Part shown: positions 46,096 through 59,100 of the stretch, one piece after another
Layout of the letters: every line of letters begins with the position of its first letter
Position numbering within the stretch: position 1 is the stretch's first letter
Assembly (NCBI GenBank): GCA_035578905.1
Contig: JAQJVL010000304.1
Coordinates: forward strand, 740,501-804,500
Length of the DNA stretch: 64,000 nt
Direction of reading: 5' to 3'
From: Stictocephala bisonia
Taxonomy: Eukaryota; Arthropoda; Insecta; Hemiptera; Membracidae
The notes under the pieces: model-generated
Told to the model about the DNA's origin: nothing
Databases searched by the model: none
Seen by the model: only the letters and a program-made list of their open reading frames with translations
Program-made: the position numbers and the translations under genes

Positions 46096-49000
46096 CTGGT
46101 AGTTGTCATTATTGTAAGTGACACATACAAAATTATACAACACATTAAATTATTCTAATATTTACAGAATAAAAAAGCATTATATCTTTAACATGTTTCG
46201 ATAACGATTAACTAAACTAAATTTGCATGAATAGTAAAATATAATTGTTGCCTTGTGTAAATTAATATGTCGAGTAAGAAATGTGAAAATAAATATGCGT
46301 CAACGGTTGAGTTGTAGTCAATATTTATTTATGATCAAGCTTACTACATGTTCCCATTCAAGAAAAAAGATGAATTTTAAACTCCGTCATTTAAAATTAG
46401 CCAGATACCAGTGTTGTAATAACTGTTGTACTATATTTAAGGAAACTAAGGTTAAAGTATATAAACAATGTATTAAACAAACTTTATAATTTAGTGAATT
46501 GTTAGTTTTTTAATACTTTTTCTAATGAAAATACTTAATATAAATATATTTAGGAACTATACTATATTTATATACATTTAGGAACTATATACAAAAATAT
46601 TTTTCAAAAATAGGAAAATGATGTCTATGTATTTAAAAATCATTATAATAAAAAACCAAATTAGTCCCTACAAAATTTTTATTTATGTATTTGTATCAAA
46701 TCAGGCTAAGCTTTTAGCAGTAAAATGTTTAAATATTAATTTCCATCCTCAGTATACTTGTGTTTATATGAGTATCCGGATGTTATATAACCACAGTCTA
46801 ACAACATGCAGTCACGAAACCTCTATTCTATTACAACACTTTGGTGCTAGTAGCGTGACGCTAGAGCTCCATATAGCCAAACAACTACGGTAAATTACCT
46901 TTTCATTGCACTGCCCCTTACAAAGGGGTGGAATAATAAAAAAAGAAAAAGTTCCATAGCAGATAAATAGTCATTAGTTATTTTACGGTTACAATTCAGA
47001 TTTATGCTGCTGGCTGGACGCTAGGCTTCATGCTTGTCATCAGTATATAACGAATATCACGACTGATGGTTATTACATTGTTTAGTTGAAAAACCATTGT
47101 CACCATCCATAGTACTTTATTTCATTTATTATTTTGCATTTTTTTCTTTCGACATATTAGCTCTTGCTTCTTGGTATGTTTATTGTATTGTATTGTAATG
47201 TTTATTATGTTTATGTTTATTGTAAAATAATAGGGAGGGCTTCTAAAAGAAAACTGTTCCAACATAAAAATTGATAAATATATTCACAACTAAGTATGTA
47301 GTCCAGCAATTAGGTTATGACATTAGCGTTTTTATAACCTGATACTACTTTTTTGGCTTTTAAGGTACTAACACGTTTGTCACAAAGAATAACAAAGGAA
47401 GCATCTGCTATTATGAAATACCTGAAGAGATGATCATAATCTAAACTGGCACAATAGACTGGTACCTCGAGGTCACCAGCATGCGTGGTATTCAATGACG
47501 TAATCAAACTTTGAAAAGCACAGAAATCTTTAATATTCAGACCAAAATATTTTAATATTTTTTAAACTTAATGTTAGGAATGTTTTTAATTTAACCATCA
47601 TCGTTATTAAAATATAACAAAAATTACTTTCCATCTCTAAATGAAAATAAGAGACGGAAACAATGTTCTAACTTCTGTAATGTCATGAGTGCGGATAGTC
47701 ACTCGATTAAATTACAGTAGTCAACTACATTAATTAGTTTAATTATAAAACTGAGACGGTATTATAAAAACTGAAGTGTATTTCCTCTAAATTACTAATA
47801 GATATTGTTGATTTCCTGATATTGAACACAAATACTAGCCTACCACTGTATTCTCAGTTACCTCCCTACGTTTATCATAACTTACTGTGTAATACCACTC
47901 GTTCAGTTACTACGCCATAAATATGGTAAAATCTGCCACTAAAAGCATACATAGCAGCAATAAGCCTGCTACTTTGTGGGAATGTGTTTAAAGGTATTTG
48001 GTGTTAAGCTTAGTCATTACTGGGTATTGTAGTGCCCATAATACCACTTATTATTGGTATTATGGTGTCGGGGAGGGAGGGTTTTGTATATAGGACAAAC
48101 TTGAAAAATAAACATGTTTTCAAAGGTCCACTGAACCCCAATGGAACATTATTTCCGATGCACACTCACTGAAAATGTTATGTTTGACTATATATATAAA
48201 CAATAATATGGCCCTAAATAGTTTGTCACGTGACTGATATACTTAATTAAAATTGCAATTTAGTTAGAAAATCGCAATGACGTAATGTAGTAGGCCCAAC
48301 GTTTGACATATTGACTTGTGGTGAAACCTTAGGAACAACAATTTAAGTAATTATTTGGGTTTTTGGAAAGGTTATTTGTATTATTTTAGTCAAATTAAGA
48401 GGAACAATTTTAAATATTTTATAATATAAATTACGTTTGAATGTAAGCATAAAGGAAGAAGTAACGAAATAAATATTTTCATTTCACGCTCTTAATATTA
48501 CAGGAATAATAGTATTACGCCCATTTTACGTAGAGCTTAGAAACAATTGTAAAACTAAAATTCACCAAATTCATATTCATTATAAATGTGTATATGTGTA
48601 TAATCCATAGATTTATTTTATATTATTGAGATAGCAAAATAAACATCTGAGAAGAAAAATTTTATGTTTGATCAAATGAAAGATACAGCAACAGACGTAA
48701 TGTCTGACATAACCGTTGACTGTTTCTCTTCTGTTAAAGGAAAATATAATAATATAATATTGTATTATGAGGTTATTTTGTTCATTAATGAATATAATTA
48801 TATGTGTAAAATAATATTGTATTGACGTAAGGTAGTTAATGGCATGAAATGTAATGGTTAAGGTGAGATTTTTAATAACTTATAAACGTAAAACTACACT
48901 GTAATAGTTTATATTTGACAAAGATTTTTCTGATTCATTTACTTTTTGAAGACTTGTTTCTATGTTTCTCCCAATCTTAATGGCTATTAAAATGTTTAAC

Positions 49001-49160
49001 TGCCTATACAACTATACCGTTGATTTTTTCATACTTTAACAAGGAAATGCGTTGTTTAATATAGTCATTTTTTATAATGACTATGTTAATTTATAATGTT
49101 GTATGTTATGTATTTTTATTTTAGGAATTGAAGTCTTCCTAAAAAAAGACTAAACAATTG

Positions 49161-49169
<9 letters not shown>
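46096..49169. other. AT-rich stretch without a recognisable gene
   Basis: No gene recognised. A small TATTG/TTTATG microsatellite lies near 47181-47222. Confidence 0.5.

Positions 49170-49238
<69 letters not shown>
49170..49238. repeat. (TA)n microsatellite
   Basis: About 69 bases of TA repeats with one C interruption at 49209. Confidence 0.95.
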
Positions 49239-49244
<6 letters not shown>

Positions 49245-49649
49245 TTTAAATATAAGCTACATTCTTAAAAGCAAAAAAACAGCTGTCATGTTCATCTTTT
49301 TCAATTGGTTCTTAATATAAAAAGCTGGAAGAAACAGATTTTAAGCAGTTATATGACTTAGCTGTTCTGTATTACCCTCGTTGACAAAAAAAAAGCCTGT
49401 GACGGGTTTTGGTTGATAATTATTGAATTGTTTGAAAATATTTAATAATTTTTAAATGACTTCCTGTAAATGTAGGGACTTGAATAAGTTATTTTAAATG
49501 CCCTTGTTTTACAGCTTTTTTACTGAATAACCACTTGGTTTTATTGAGGTTAGGAAACAAGATAAAAGCAGTTTTAGCTTAATTTATATGTATTCAACAA
49601 AACTAATGAGCTCCAGCCAGATCCGGTTACCTATGAATGCTAAAAACTA

Positions 49650-50243
49650 TGTAACCATATTGTTACAATGAGATATTGGCACATTTACCACAGCAGCATA
49701 CCTCTTGGAGGTTAATGACATGACCACCCTTTTTGTATTAAATATGGTAAACAACATGTACTTAATCCTTACTACACTTGACTTATAGATTACTGCCATT
49801 GATATATGTAACCGCAGTGTAAAATAACAAGTGATGAACTTTAGACCATTATTTAGATCACCATCACTGCTACAAACTGTGGTACCACATAGTTATACTG
49901 ATGTAATGTTGGCCTCAAAATGGCAGTATACCTTTGGGAGGAACAATATAATGGCTAGCGTCCTACAGTAAATATGGTTGACAACAAGCGATGAACCCTG
50001 ACTACATTTATATCACCATCACTTCTACAAACTGTGGTAACACATAGTTACACTGATGTAATGTTGGCCTCAAAATGGCAGTATCCCTTTGGGAGGAACA
50101 ATATAATGGCTAGCGTCCTACAGTTGTAAATATGGTTGACAACAAGCGATGAACCCTGACCACTTTTATATCACCATCACTTCTACAAACTGTGGTACCA
50201 CATAGTTACAATGATGTAATGTTGGCCTAAAAATGGCAGTATT
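49650..50243 (+). repeat. ~156-bp tandem repeat, three good copies plus one degraded
   Basis: The anchor TACAAACTGTGGTA occurs at 49871, 50026 and 50184, giving periods of 155 and 158. Each unit continues through GATGTAATGTTGGCCT, TTTGGGAGGAACAATATAAT and GGTTGACAACAAGCGATGAA. A degraded copy to the left keeps CATACCTCTTGGAGG and AAATATGGTAAACAACATG (about 49700-49760). The third copy breaks off at about 50243. No frame stays open across units. Confidence 0.9.
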
Positions 50244-51212
50244 AGTACAGGAAACCAGGTAAAAATTTGTAGGAAAGTTCGGATTAGGTAAAACGTAGAT
50301 AAGTTGATTTGAAACCTTTTGCAAGTTGTTAAGGAAGATCTCTACATCGAAAATACAAACATTGTAAAGTCTGTAAATGGTTTAGTACATAGTAAACATC
50401 AGGTAAACAAATCAGTAAATATATGGAATAAATTGAAAAATACACTACACATTTAAATGAAAATAAGTAACTACGGGGTTTTTAAGTCACTTAATATTAT
50501 TTTAACATAAAAAACAATATAAAACAAAATGGGGTATGGAAAATTAAGCTTTCTCGTTATCATCACGATTTTTATAAGTAAAAGCTCAAAACAAAAATCT
50601 AAACAAAAATTGTTTTCTTATAACTCACAGGCATAAAATGTAATAATATTCTTTTTGTTAACAATTAATAATTTTTTAAAAAATTTTAGTTCTATTTTAA
50701 TTTTAAAAGTCTCTTCGTATTTGAAAATATTATGACATTTGACAGCAGTCAAATAGTAAAATTGAAAATTTCTTGCAGACTTTTAATTTATTTGCACATA
50801 ATTAATAAAAGTATGCATTTTTTAGTCTCTTGTTTATTGTGAAAGATTTACAACTTATGACAGCTGTAAACTGTCAAAATTTAAAATATGATATCAAGAA
50901 AAATACTAGAAAATCCTTAACTTTACTACGTATAAATATTAAATTCGCCATTTAAACATTATTACCTTTCAATGATATAATTATCGTTCACTATCGTTTA
51001 AAAATCGTATTTCAACAATAATATTTTTCTGTTGAAGATATCTTAATGTGCAAGGTCGCATTTAAAAGGTAAACTTATACTCATCAACAAAGTTAATACA
51101 ATTTTTCAATTAAATTAAAATGTTTTTATATATTTGAGGTGTAATCATAGCTATTTAGTATAAAAAACATGCACAATTAAATTATAATATTCATATCTTT
51201 GTATAGGCACAT

Positions 51213-51216
<4 letters not shown>

Positions 51217-51276
<60 letters not shown>
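51217..51276. repeat. (AT)30 microsatellite
   Basis: Sixty uninterrupted bases of AT repeat, followed by a T-rich run. Confidence 0.97.
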
Positions 51277-51278
<2 letters not shown>

Positions 51279-51466
51279 TTTTTTTACTTAAATGGTTAGG
51301 CAAGTTAATCGTTAAAAGTTAAGTTTTCATAAATTGTCTTAAAAAATCTACTAATTTTTCACTATAAGCCAAAATGGAAATTTAGTTTTTAAAAGCACAA
51401 ATTATACCAGTTTTCAAAAGTGTGGCCAACATTTTTACATGAGTCCAAAACGGGCAAAAATAGTTG

Positions 51467-51486
51467 AACATGTCTTAAGACATGTT
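51467..51486. repeat. 20-bp perfect palindrome
   Basis: AACATGTCTTAAGACATGTT is its own reverse complement. No loop is present. The nearby plus-strand frame at 51482-51691 begins within it and has no recognised domain. Confidence 0.85.
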
Positions 51487-51489
51487 TTA

Positions 51490-52185
51490 TTTATCAATTG
51501 TAAGATCACATTCCAATTGGCTACACGTTTTTAGCCACAAAGTGTCAATAAAGTGGCTATATAGCCAAAAATTGTCTGGCTGTATTTTATTTTATTATTT
51601 TTTTTCAATTTGTGTAATAGGAACCTTAGTGGTCCTACTTTTTCATAATTTTATCCTTCTAAATTTTCGTCTAAAATATTGTTTTGTATGAGTCACCTTC
51701 GAAACAACCCATTATTTTTATTTATTGATAAAAGCACCATCTAGCCTTTGGCTAATCATAGAAAAATAAAAATAAAATATTCTGAAAGGTATGCATTTTT
51801 AGGTCTAAAATATGTCCTTATACATTCATACATACGTGAGAAATTTTTTGCGCTGTTTAAAAAAATGTATGAAAGACATGACATTTTTGGGTGAACATTT
51901 CAATATTAATTGCTCTCTAGTTCAGCAGGACTGCATTTTATTGAAACATAGTCAGTAACATTTTCTTCATAAAATGTGTTAATTAACACATTTTACGTGT
52001 TTTTTTTAATATTTTGTCCACTCGTTTAAAGGTGTCTCCCCCCCCCCCCACCACTACCATCCCAACAATGAAGCGGGCAGGCAAAATGGTGTATTTCAAG
52101 AAACACCTCCCTTGATATAATATAACCTATTTCAAGTGAATATAGTAGCTTTCTATTTAATCGTTACTCTTTTACCTGGTTTACT
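51490..52185. other. Gene-free stretch with a C12 run
   Basis: A 12-base C homopolymer lies at 52038-52049. The frame at 51482-51691 encodes a hydrophobic stretch but has no family match I recognise. Confidence 0.4.
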
Positions 52186-52262
52186 GTACTATATACCCTT
52201 GGAAAGTACAATAATACGGTCAGCTTCCTACAGTTGTAAATATGGTTGACAAAATGAACTAT
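52186..52262 (+). repeat. Isolated partial copy of the ~156-bp repeat
   Basis: TATACCCTTGGAAAGTACAATAATACGGTCAGC and then CTACAGTTGTAAATATGG and GTTGACAA match the middle of the 49.7-50.2 kb unit in the same order, about 2 kb downstream of the array. Confidence 0.75.
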
Positions 52263-54020
52263 ATAGCATGGTAGTGACATATCAATAATTATGGTTTTTG
52301 GATGGTTGAATACTAAATCTGCAGTTGGTGTCAGATGCAAATCGTTGGTTATAAACTTCTGATTTCGTGGTTTTTGTAGAAAAATCACTAAGTCCTATTC
52401 AACAGAAAAATTATGTATGTATTATGAACTATGATATATTTCGTCATTATTTACGTTCCAAGAATTGTCAATAACATCTCACGTTTGAACTAGTGTATGA
52501 GCTCTACTTCATTAAAGTAAAAGTTTACTTTCATAGACAATTGTATACCTGTTTGTCATCGTTAGGAATAATCAGTTTTCCTAAAATGAAACATTTAAAC
52601 ATTGTATAGTAATTCTAGATTTGCAAAAGGAAAAATAAAAACTTCAGAATACACTTATTAAATACACGTCCTACAAAAGTGTTCAAAAATATTTTGATTA
52701 TTATATTGTATTATCAACACATAAAACACTGGAGTAGATAAAATCAGTGTTAATTTTCTCCTTATGACATGTAGTATGGATCTAGGATTACAGTACGTTT
52801 TACATATAACATGTTTTGTGATTTCTCGGATAGTATAATAATGCATAAGCTATAAATGTCGCAACTTAAATAATCTTCTTGAAAATTATGGTAATCAATT
52901 GATTCATAACATTGTACGTACATATTCCTGTGTTCGTATTTTCCTGGTCAAGTCTGTGATTTCTAAGATTTTTTCATTTAATTACTCTTTTGTTTAATTA
53001 CAAACTTGTCAATTTTACTTCATATGATAGTAATTAATTAAATATTTATTGAGTTTTTTAGTATTTCTAGCTATAAATATAATAGCCCATTATTTACGAA
53101 TTAATTAATTACATTATAATCAGAACTACCACATTATAATGTTCAAACTTTAATTTAATCATTTTCTGAACATTTTTCAATAAAGAAGGATACATATAAA
53201 TTTGTAACGACGCAATAAATGATGCTCATAGCAACGCTAGCTGTCATCTTTTATTGTAACAGGCATACGTTTTTACGCTTACTAATTTTTACCTATAAAT
53301 TCACCGGTTTGATTTTAAATTATACTATAAATTTTTAGATATTTCACTGCTTTATGTACATTATACTTTTGTATCCTAGTTATTGAAAAATTCTGATTGA
53401 TTATTATATAACATCAAAAGCAACATGATATAGGAATAATACTAATCCCAAACGAAATTCTCTATTAAGATGACAAGCAAGATCTTCAATTCTTCAAATA
53501 ATGCCAAATATATTCATTTCAAACTAATGTTTCGCTTATTTAACGTGGAAAGCCCTTAATAACTGAAAGGTAACAATTAAAATGTCACAAGATAAAATAA
53601 ATACTGCAAATTACAATCCTCTCAAGACAATTATTTTTCTTCTATATTGTTGCTTCTCTGAAATATAATCAATTAAAATACCTTCTGAATATTTTATATC
53701 CCCAGTGCCATATATAGGTGATTAGTAATTATATTAAAAAAATATGATATATTTAACATCTCAGAATTGTATTGACTTGTCATGACAAACGAATATTATT
53801 TAAACGTATTTACTGTTATAATATAATATTCTTTTAATATGATTATCATTGATTACTGTATATGAAGAGATTTTATCGTCGAGATAGATAATTATTTGAA
53901 TTGTTTAAATTAATTCGGAATAAAATTGAATAAGCAACTAAAATTAATCACCGAAATTAAATAAATATTGAAAATTAAAACAATTAATGGAAAAGTGTAA
54001 AGACAAATTAGTAAAGTATT
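52263..54020. other. AT-rich stretch without a recognisable gene
   Basis: Nothing supportable. The minus-strand frames 52164-52388 and 52658-52846 have no motif. Confidence 0.5.
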
Positions 54021-54194
54021 GATAGAAGTGTTACGCAGCAACTGTGAGACCATGGGAAAGACGATGACCGCCAGTACTCACGGACCTGTTGAGACAAGAA
54101 AATAATACTTAAGGGATAATTCCTTGACATTATTTTAACATTCCCTTAATATTCTGTAACATTACCTTAAAGTTCCCTTAAATCATAAAGGCTC

Positions 54195-54500
54195 AAGTAA
54201 CTGCGCATGCGCTGATGACGTATGCACAGTTTTGTGGGCCGGCCTGCCAAAGTACGTTGGCGTCACCCCGGTCAATTACGAATTTCACCCGGGCTCCACC
54301 CCACTTATTACTACCGTGATGACCCACGTGGATATAGCTCATTGACCCCGTGTTTTATACAATAGATGAAAGTGACAGTCACATTACTCCATTCAACATC
54401 GAAACGTGGCTAGTGTGAAGTGTCGAAGACATGTTTTAGACGAACTGACCACAAGAACACTTCATGAGAAGAAGAAGATGCGGCCATCTTTGAGACGAGC
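54195..54500. promoter_or_regulatory. CpG-bearing promoter-like patch (NRF1, CRE and YY1-like sites)
   Basis: This ~300-base stretch is far richer in GC and CpG than the flanks. It contains TGCGCATGCGC (54202-54212), 11 of 12 bases of the palindromic NRF1 consensus. TGACGTAT (54216-54223) is a CRE-like half site. CGGCCATCTT (54481-54490) is the reverse of a YY1-type AAGATGGCCG. On the minus strand the latter places an ATG at 54487 in good context, opening a 25-codon frame MAASSSSHEVFLW... that stops near 54410. These motifs are usual in animal housekeeping promoters, but a transposon-derived promoter or coincidence is also possible. Direction cannot be settled. Confidence 0.35.
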
Positions 54501-54582
54501 TAGCATCAGAGATACAAATATAATGTTAAGTTTAATGTTGTAAGATGAAACAAAAACTCCAGTAAATTTTTTATTTTTATAT

Positions 54583-54900
54583 TTTATTTTATTAGGCCCT
54601 TTGGTAACAAAGTTACCATCTTCAGGCACACCTCATCCCGCCTCTAAATATATTGACGGATCGTTTTCCATCAAAACTCGTCCACGCTAAGGCCCAGCTA
54701 GTATTGGGCGAGAACTTTGTTCTGCTCAAGTAGAAAACAGTATAAAGAGGTGAGTTTCTAGATTTTAAACGACTGTTCTGATAAGGAGCTACTATATATT
54801 GCACAGAACCGGAAGGCAAGAAAGTGGAGTTGCCATCAGAGTGCCACAAATAACTTGTAAAACTTTTGACAAGCAATCACTAAGTAAGACTTTTACTTCC
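54583..54900 (-). other. Possible 3' end of a minus-strand transcript or retroelement
   Basis: An 84-codon minus-strand frame (54876-54622), which reads more like protein than the AT-rich chance frames elsewhere, ends with TGA. It is followed by CCTGAAGATGG, a hairpin (GGTAAC, AAA or TTT loop, GTTACC; plus-strand 54604-54618) and two overlapping AATAAA signals (complements at 54583-54593). A run of A-rich sequence lies beyond. The order stop, hairpin, AATAAA, A-rich resembles the 3' end of a retroposed element. No domain was recognised in the 84 residues and its Met need not be a start. Confidence 0.35.
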
Positions 54901-55990
54901 GCCAAAACTTAAAGTTTTTAATAAAATTTTAAATCACAAATGACTATTCTATAAATAAAGAGAAAATAATTTAACCTTAATAACTCGCTTAGTTTTAGTA
55001 GGAAACCAACTAACTAATGACATTGGAGAAAGTACAAATTTATTTTCACAGCATATCATCTTGACAGTCCTTTGCAAAATATTACAATTATCTTATCCTA
55101 TTTTACAACTATACACCTCCTTTAATATACCCTTCTCATCCAATAATGGACAATACAAATTATTCGTTTTAGAAATCTTCAATAAAATTCCGATTAACAT
55201 TGGCTTCAATATACAGTCCAGTAAACTAATAAATTCAAGAATATTTTACAAGAAGCGTCAGCAAATCCTATTCTATTAAAATCACAATCATCTAAATAAT
55301 GATATAAACGTCACATTAAAAATCCTAATTAAACAAGTATTATAAATGCAAGACGTCTATACTAACAAGTGAAAATAATATGTTCAATAACAAGTCATAC
55401 TCAACAAATAATCAATCAATTAATTTCAATCAAAATCAACAATACAACATTAATATACCGACCTGACCAACTATGACGTCCTAACCAATTTATCTTACAA
55501 TTCAAGTTAAATTATTTTACAAATACCTTCAAGTGACAAGTTGAATATACTCGAATGGCCCTAGTTACCTTTACTTTATTCTTACCAAGAATTATCCAAC
55601 ATTAACGATTAATTACCCAATGCAATAATTATTTCTTTACTATATATTTATATCCACCAATACGACACTTACACGGACAATGATCAATTACAAGGATTTT
55701 ATTATTTATATATTTGAAAATTAAATTAACATTCTCAACACATCAAATTATACAATATTTCTCAATCAGTGAATTCTATTTTTATTATTTAAATTGCATT
55801 GTTAGCTCCATACGAGGAATGTACACTCGTAAATTTACGCTTTCGTGTAGGTCAAACGTATAGTGAACGCCCTTACTAAATTCCTTTCATCTACCAATTT
55901 ATATTTTCATTCCCCTTAAACCCTGGAGGTGTTAAACAAATTTTGACACCCCTGAAATTCTATGGATTCTTCAGGTATGAGGTATCAACG
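54901..55990. other. AT-rich stretch without a recognisable gene
   Basis: Nothing supportable. The plus-strand frame at 55061-55279 has no motif. Confidence 0.5.
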
Positions 55991-56043
55991 GGCAATGGTG
56001 CATTCGGCGTTCGCTCGTCCCTCAGGGTCAGATGGGCTGTTCC

Positions 56044-56138
56044 GAGTCTGGAATCACCCGCAGTGCCTTGGGATGGGTGGAGTCGCTCGCAGTCCCCTGG
56101 AGGGTGGGTGGAGTCGCTCGTAGTTCCTTGAGATGACT
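56044..56138 (+). repeat. GC-rich tandem repeat, 31-bp unit, about three copies
   Basis: GGGTGGAGTCGCTCG begins at 56075 and 56106 (period 31). A more diverged copy precedes it from 56044 (GAGTCTGGAATCACCCGCAG). The 62-codon open frame at 55943-56131 is a reading of this repeat (repeated W, S, R and V) and not a convincing gene. Confidence 0.8.
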
Positions 56139-59100
56139 TCTCTAGTCCTCAATATAGGCTGACTGAGATTTCAGTGAATGGGAGGTTAAATTTATAAAAA
56201 GTAAGTTCAGTATGCTTTGTTTACTCTTTCGGCGTACATTATTTTGTACTAGCCAACACGTGATACTTATAATTATTTACTACACATTTATTTTTATTTC
56301 TATTTCTTTTTTATTATTATTATTATCAACCGTATAATTCCAAAGTACTGATAATCCCCATATAATTATCTTTAATTTTATAATAAAGTTAAATCTAAAA
56401 GAAATATTTTTCATACCCAAATGGTAAAATGGGAAATATAATTTCAATCAGTCTCAACGACCTCAAACAGTCGAACAAGTGAGGTCACAGAAACCCACAA
56501 GTATATTGATGCACAAGCCTACATGTGAATATTTCTGCATATTTTAAGTAATTTATTTATATATTTATTTTAATAAACCAAGTGATATTACAGGCCAAAC
56601 GCCTTTTTTTAAATATGTTATTTATTTTTACTAGTAATAACATACTTAATCATATTTAACGCTAGTGCACAGGATCTCTGATGATATCTACGGAGAGAGT
56701 AAAGTATCGACTGCTATCTCAGGTTACGATTAAAAATATTACTTGACTTGTCATTTCCATGTAATCGATCTCATTCGCCCATCAGTACAAATTCGTACTT
56801 GACCTACCTAATGAACGAACTGCAGTCTTACCATTTCATTACTGGTTTGAACATGTGTAACCATAGACAATTACAATAACTTATCCTCTTTATTATGTTA
56901 TGGTGGATATAATATATTGAAGTGTACAATTTATTTGAGAGAGTGCCACTATATATTTACAAGGTAGCTTCATTTAGTTTATAATGATGCAGCACATGTC
57001 AACCCTTGTCGTCCCATTAACGTTTACATAAGTATATTGTCTCCAAAACTCTGTAACAATGCGTGACACGCAAGTTCGTTTTCAAACATAAAATGAGATC
57101 TCGTTTGTAACAGAGTTTGTCTGTAGAGAGCTGGTGGCTTTGTCTAGTTACGAGTTATAAACGTGACTACTCACTTTTCAAGATAAAAAAAAAAATAAAT
57201 AAATAAATGGTGTATTTACATCACAGACAGTCCAAAATATACAATAGATTGATTAGTGAAAGATATAATATTTTCTTAACAAATATAATATCTTTTATAT
57301 ATAACTGAAGGATCGATCCTTTGTTAGTTACAAATTAATCAAATGTTAAATTGCTAGAACTGAAGGATAATGTGTTACTTATGAATAACATGTTATTGTT
57401 AACTTCTTCCAACATTCCTGAGAAACCCTTTGTCATTTTAGAAAACCCTTCAATATGGTTTCCGCACAGCATCTGTAATAATGACGGTGGGGTAGTTGTT
57501 TTTTGAAACAGACGTTACAAAACGTCCAACTAATGTTTTGTTACTTCAATAACAAATTATTTAAATCAGTAAATGAATTAGATTTTGTTAATAACTTCTT
57601 TAAGTACTTAAAGTCATAAATCATTTTACCGGCAATGATTTACAAAACATGACATATGAAGCTGAAAGTGAGCAAGATTTTCTTATAAATATCGGACCAT
57701 TGCCGTTATACATTGCTTCATGGGGATTTAGAATAACTGTTTAACAAGGAAACGATGTAATCACTAGTTAAGATATTAATTAAGAGGGAGTATATATAAT
57801 TTGTATCCAGAAGTATAAAAAAGCAGTTTGTTTTGATATTTATGAGGTAATAAATTCACGGTAGACTTACGAAGAGTATGGCTACATTCCACCTATGAAT
57901 ATAATATTACTTTACAGTCAATGTAATCGAAATTATAATCATAAAAATGAAGCAAATGTCTTGAGCTGAACATTCGTCTACTAAATGTCCTCACATTTGA
58001 GTATCATATTAAATTCATTAGATAACACTTTAAAGTATTGAAAATTTTTCCAATATTAACATTCAAGTCAGAATTAAAGTACTGTTCCTGTTTAATTGAA
58101 TTTGCAATGCTAACTTATGATTGTATAATATAAGTTTATTTATAGTTTATAATATAAGATATAATATATTATAAACGTTTACTGGTTAATGTGCTCGGGA
58201 AAAGGGGATGGGTTGATCCGATAGTATGTCAGATTGACTTCTCAAGTTTAGAGGAATCCATCACTATTACAAGTGTGCATAGTGTGTACGATCATTCCCT
58301 TCTCACCCACAAGAAAACTCCCCTATCACTCACTAACATCAAGCAACACCCTGATGTTTAACACTCATATGTATTTTATTACATCTAAATAGGATAAAAT
58401 ACACTTGCTGTACAGTTACCTACTCTACAAGTAGTTAGTTACTGGGATATAACAGTATTACACTCGATATAGCCCTACTTTCGGCTGGTTAATGTCTTTC
58501 TTGGGAAAACACTCAAAATTACTAATTTACTAGTTATTAGTTACCATTTCAGTGTTATGCATTGTATATTATATTTCTGCATTTTTTAGTAGTAACTTTC
58601 TCTTTTATGGTTTTAAAAAATCGTTTACTTATATTAAACGTACGTTGTTGACAGTTCACATGTCCACTATAACATTTATTGATACAACTTAAAACTTAAA
58701 TTAACATTAATTTTTTGTATCTCTTCCATTTAGATTTATCAACAATGAGTTTACAATCGTAAAGAAGGTTACAACCCAGCCTTGGTTATTGATTACTTAA
58801 AATTCAATAAATACTCGTAACTTATTTAGAAAAACTTTAAATTTGATCGAATATTCATTTAGTAAAGTATAAAAAAGTGTATTACTTAGATAAGTGTTTA
58901 CTAACTTTCCCTAATGTTATGTTAGTAGTTATTTTTAAAATTATAGTACAGTTTTAATTATAGTTGAAATATTACAACTCAAATTACTTTGCTAAAACGC
59001 TTCTTTTAGTCAGAATATGTTTACTGGCTGCAGCAAACAGCTCTTTTTAATTTTAAATCAAATAATTCGTATTGTATAATTGCATGGAAAGTACTTCAAG

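Noticed and set aside
54202..54240. Hammerhead ribozyme (CTGATGA core)
   Set aside because: CTGATGA occurs at 54212-54218 but no stem II followed by GAAA and no cleavage-site pairing could be found.
55943..56131. 62-codon Trp/Ser/Arg-rich frame
   Set aside because: It is produced by the 31-bp GC-rich tandem repeat.
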